Assembly: GCA_019359215.1 (NCBI GenBank)
Contig: JAHHHS010000031.1
Location: 1 to 64,000, forward strand
Reading direction: 5' to 3'
DNA: 64,000 bases
From: Nostoc indistinguendum CM1-VF10
Lineage (GTDB): Bacteria; Cyanobacteriota; Cyanobacteriia; Cyanobacteriales; Nostocaceae
Shown: in pieces, positions 62,187 through 64,000 of the stretch
Layout: each line of letters starts with the position of its first letter
How positions within the stretch are numbered: position 1 is the stretch's first letter
Notes under the pieces: model-generated
Database searches by the model: none
What the model saw: the letters and a program-made list of their open reading frames with translations, nothing else
Told to the model about the DNA's origin: nothing
Program-made: the position numbers and the translations under genes

Positions 62187-64000
62187 GTGTCTATATTTAC
62201 CGTTACTAACGCCAAGAACAGTGATACAGGTTCACTGCGGCAAGCAATTCTAGATGCTAATGCCTTAGCAGGAAAAGACATCATCAATTTTGGTGGGCTG
62301 TTTAATGATGGACTCGCTCATACCATCAGTTTGAGTGGTAGTAGTCTGAGTATCACAGATGACCTGACTATTCAACGCACAAATCCAGACTTACTAACTA
62401 TTAGTAGTGATAGTGCTTCTCGGGTTTTTGACATTGGCAATGGTGTAACAGCTGCAATCAGCGGGCTGAATATTACCAATAGCTACAAAAAGGCTGGAGG
62501 AGGCGGTGCCATATCTAATGAAGGCATCTTTGACTTGAGCAACAGTACTATCACTGGCAACACTGCGGAATACGGCAGTGGTATCTTCAACTCTGGCACC
62601 CTATCGGTAAGCAACAGCACCATTACTGGCAACTCGGCAACGAACAATGGTGGCGGCATTTTCAATTCTGGTACCCTATCGGTGGATAAAAGCACCATCG
62701 CTGACAACAACGCCAACCAGGGTGGCGGTATCTTCAACTATATATTTAAGGAAGACGGCAGCCCCAATATCGGTATTGTTACTGTGAGTAACAGCACGAT
62801 CAGGGACAACACTGCGGAATACGGCGGTGGCGGCATTTATGGTTACGAATTTGGCACCATAAATGTGAGTAACAGCCTCATCAAGGGTAATAGTGTCAAC
62901 TTCCGATCCAGCTATTACGGTGGCGGCGGCATCTTCAGCTCTGGCATTCTATCAGTGGATAAAAGCAGCATCACTGGCAACACTGCGGAATACGGCGGCG
63001 GTATCTATGGGATCTATGAAGGCGCTATAACCGTGAGTAAAAGCAGTATTACTGGCAATCACGCCAGCAACGGCGGCGGCATCTACAGTAGTGTTACTCT
63101 CACAGTGGATGAAAGCAGCATCACTGGCAACACTGCGGAATACGGCGGCGGTATCTATGATGGCGGTGGTGTCTTTGACGGTATCAGTCTTAACGAGGGT
63201 AATGGCATTATAACCGTGAGTAACAGCACCATTACTGGCAACACTGCGGAATCCGGCGGCGGTATCTATATTGGCGGCACTACAATCGGTGGCACTACAA
63301 TCGGTGGCACTATAACTGTGAGTAGCAGCACCATCACTGGCAACTCAGCGACAAACAACGGCGGCGGGGTTTACAGCGAAGGTACTATAACCGTTAGTAA
63401 CAGCACCATTAATGACAACTCGGCAACAAATAACGGTGGCGGCATCTATAACGCAGGGGAGATCATCTTTGGTTACCGTGGCCCAGATGTACTAATATAT
63501 GGCAGCGTTACGGTGAAAAATAGTACCATCAGTGACAATAATGCATCTACTGGAGGCGGCATTTATAACGCAGGCAGCCTATCCGTGAGTAAAAGCACCA
63601 TCAGTAATAACTATGCCAACGATGAAGGCGGCGGCATCTATAATTATAATTCTGATCCGGGAGACGGCTACAATTTTGGCATCCTTGCCGTGAGTTATAG
63701 CACCATTAGCGGCAATCAGGCACATCTTGGCGGTGGCATCTATAATGATGCCACCCTAACAGTGGGCAATAGCACTATCAAACACAATAAAGCCTTCGGG
63801 ATTGAACTCATCTCTGGTAGTTACGAGCCTGGGCATGGTGGTGGCATTTTCAACTCTAGCCCTGGTAATGCCACACTAGACTACAGCAGCATCGTTTCTA
63901 ACTTTGAGATCCTACAACAGGATTCAACTAAGGTTATCAAGCTTGATAATCTCGTTGGTAAATTCATTACCAAAGGCTCATTCATGAAAGTTGAAAACAA
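62187..64000 (+). CDS. Large parallel beta-helix repeat protein (partial)
   Basis: Open from a GTG at 62187 (GGAG eight bases upstream) to the window edge, more than 600 codons. It begins SIFTVTNAKNSDTGSLRQAI, then LDANALAGKDIINF, the usual N-terminal cap of cyanobacterial right-handed beta-helix (choice-of-anchor type) proteins. About 18 repeats of 22-30 residues follow with the pattern SNSTITGN-AEYGGGIYN-GTLTV, Asn ladders and Gly turns. Several repeats are nearly identical in DNA (ACTGGCAACACTGCGGAATA). No signal peptide; export of such proteins is often type I or by C-terminal signals, which would lie outside the window. Likely a surface or extracellular protein. Confidence 0.88.
   Translation, partial: MSIFTVTNAKNSDTGSLRQAILDANALAGKDIINFGGLFNDGLAHTISLSGSSLSITDDLTIQRTNPDLLTISSDSASRVFDIGNGVTAAISGLNITNSYKKAGGGGAISNEGIFDLSNSTITGNTAEYGSGIFNSGTLSVSNSTITGNSATNNGGGIFNSGTLSVDKSTIADNNANQGGGIFNYIFKEDGSPNIGIVTVSNSTIRDNTAEYGGGGIYGYEFGTINVSNSLIKGNSVNFRSSYYGGGGIFSSGILSVDKSSITGNTAEYGGGIYGIYEGAITVSKSSITGNHASNGGGIYSSVTLTVDESSITGNTAEYGGGIYDGGGVFDGISLNEGNGIITVSNSTITGNTAESGGGIYIGGTTIGGTTIGGTITVSSSTITGNSATNNGGGVYSEGTITVSNSTINDNSATNNGGGIYNAGEIIFGYRGPDVLIYGSVTVKNSTISDNNASTGGGIYNAGSLSVSKSTISNNYANDEGGGIYNYNSDPGDGYNFGILAVSYSTISGNQAHLGGGIYNDATLTVGNSTIKHNKAFGIELISGSYEPGHGGGIFNSSPGNATLDYSSIVSNFEILQQDSTKVIKLDNLVGKFITKGSFMKVEN

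Overview
The window comes from a filamentous, Nostoc-like cyanobacterium. The evidence is a psbA (photosystem II D1) 5' end at the left edge, very frequent GCGATCGC-type (HIP1) octamers, cyanobacteria-only families (DUF1815, DUF3143, a dnaK/dnaJ pair of the cyanobacterial kind), and many short dispersed repeats of the type common in Nostoc and Anabaena. No ribosomal RNA, CRISPR array or intact insertion sequence was seen. Two tRNAs are present: Ala-UGC on + and Val-UAC on -.

Layout. 0-5 kb: psbA (partial), a small heat-shock protein, a secreted small protein, a membrane protein, and an unusual MOSC plus alkyltransferase-like fusion. 5-8 kb: a TPR-CHAT protease gene split in two by a minisatellite-type repeat. 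8-16 kb: thioesterase, dxr, a PIG-V-like mannosyltransferase, a double-length EamA transporter and an ArnT-like glycosyltransferase. 16-20 kb: a restriction-modification unit (intact m5C methyltransferase, out-of-frame Bpu10I-like endonuclease) followed by an AlbA_2/HATPase protein, a likely defence island. 20-27 kb: core genes clpC, rimI, lysA, cdaA, uppS. 27-30 kb: two toxin-antitoxin loci, both with broken toxins, around DUF3143 and J-domain genes. 30-39 kb: dnaJ, dnaK, M28 peptidase, SagB-type oxidoreductase, trhO, tRNA-Ala, DUF2127 and an acyltransferase. 39-41.6 kb: a degraded stretch with a 63-bp higher-order tandem repeat. 41.9-46.5 kb: a two-component cluster (CHASE3/GAF kinase, response regulator, hybrid kinase). 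47-52 kb: RTX-repeat protein, leuD, leuC. 52-57.3 kb: an ATPase, coiled-coil and STAND-like cassette carrying several lesions. 57-62 kb: alpha/beta hydrolase, PIN remnant, tRNA-Val, DUF2227, mazG, aldehyde dehydrogenase remnant, an orphan HTH-type domain and a MITE-like element. 62.2-64 kb: start of a large parallel beta-helix protein running off the window.

The central contrast is between intact housekeeping genes and accessory genes carrying premature stops, homopolymer or dinucleotide frameshifts, repeat insertions or large deletions. I count at least ten accessory loci with such lesions in 64 kb. Several are substitution-type nonsense codons, which single-base-indel sequencing errors would not explain. 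The most interesting candidates are the MOSC-ATL fusion with Val in place of the acceptor Cys, the possibly slippage-switched Bpu10I-like endonuclease, the ATPase/coiled-coil/STAND cassette, and two unrelated tandem arrays that share a 21-bp (7-codon) period.
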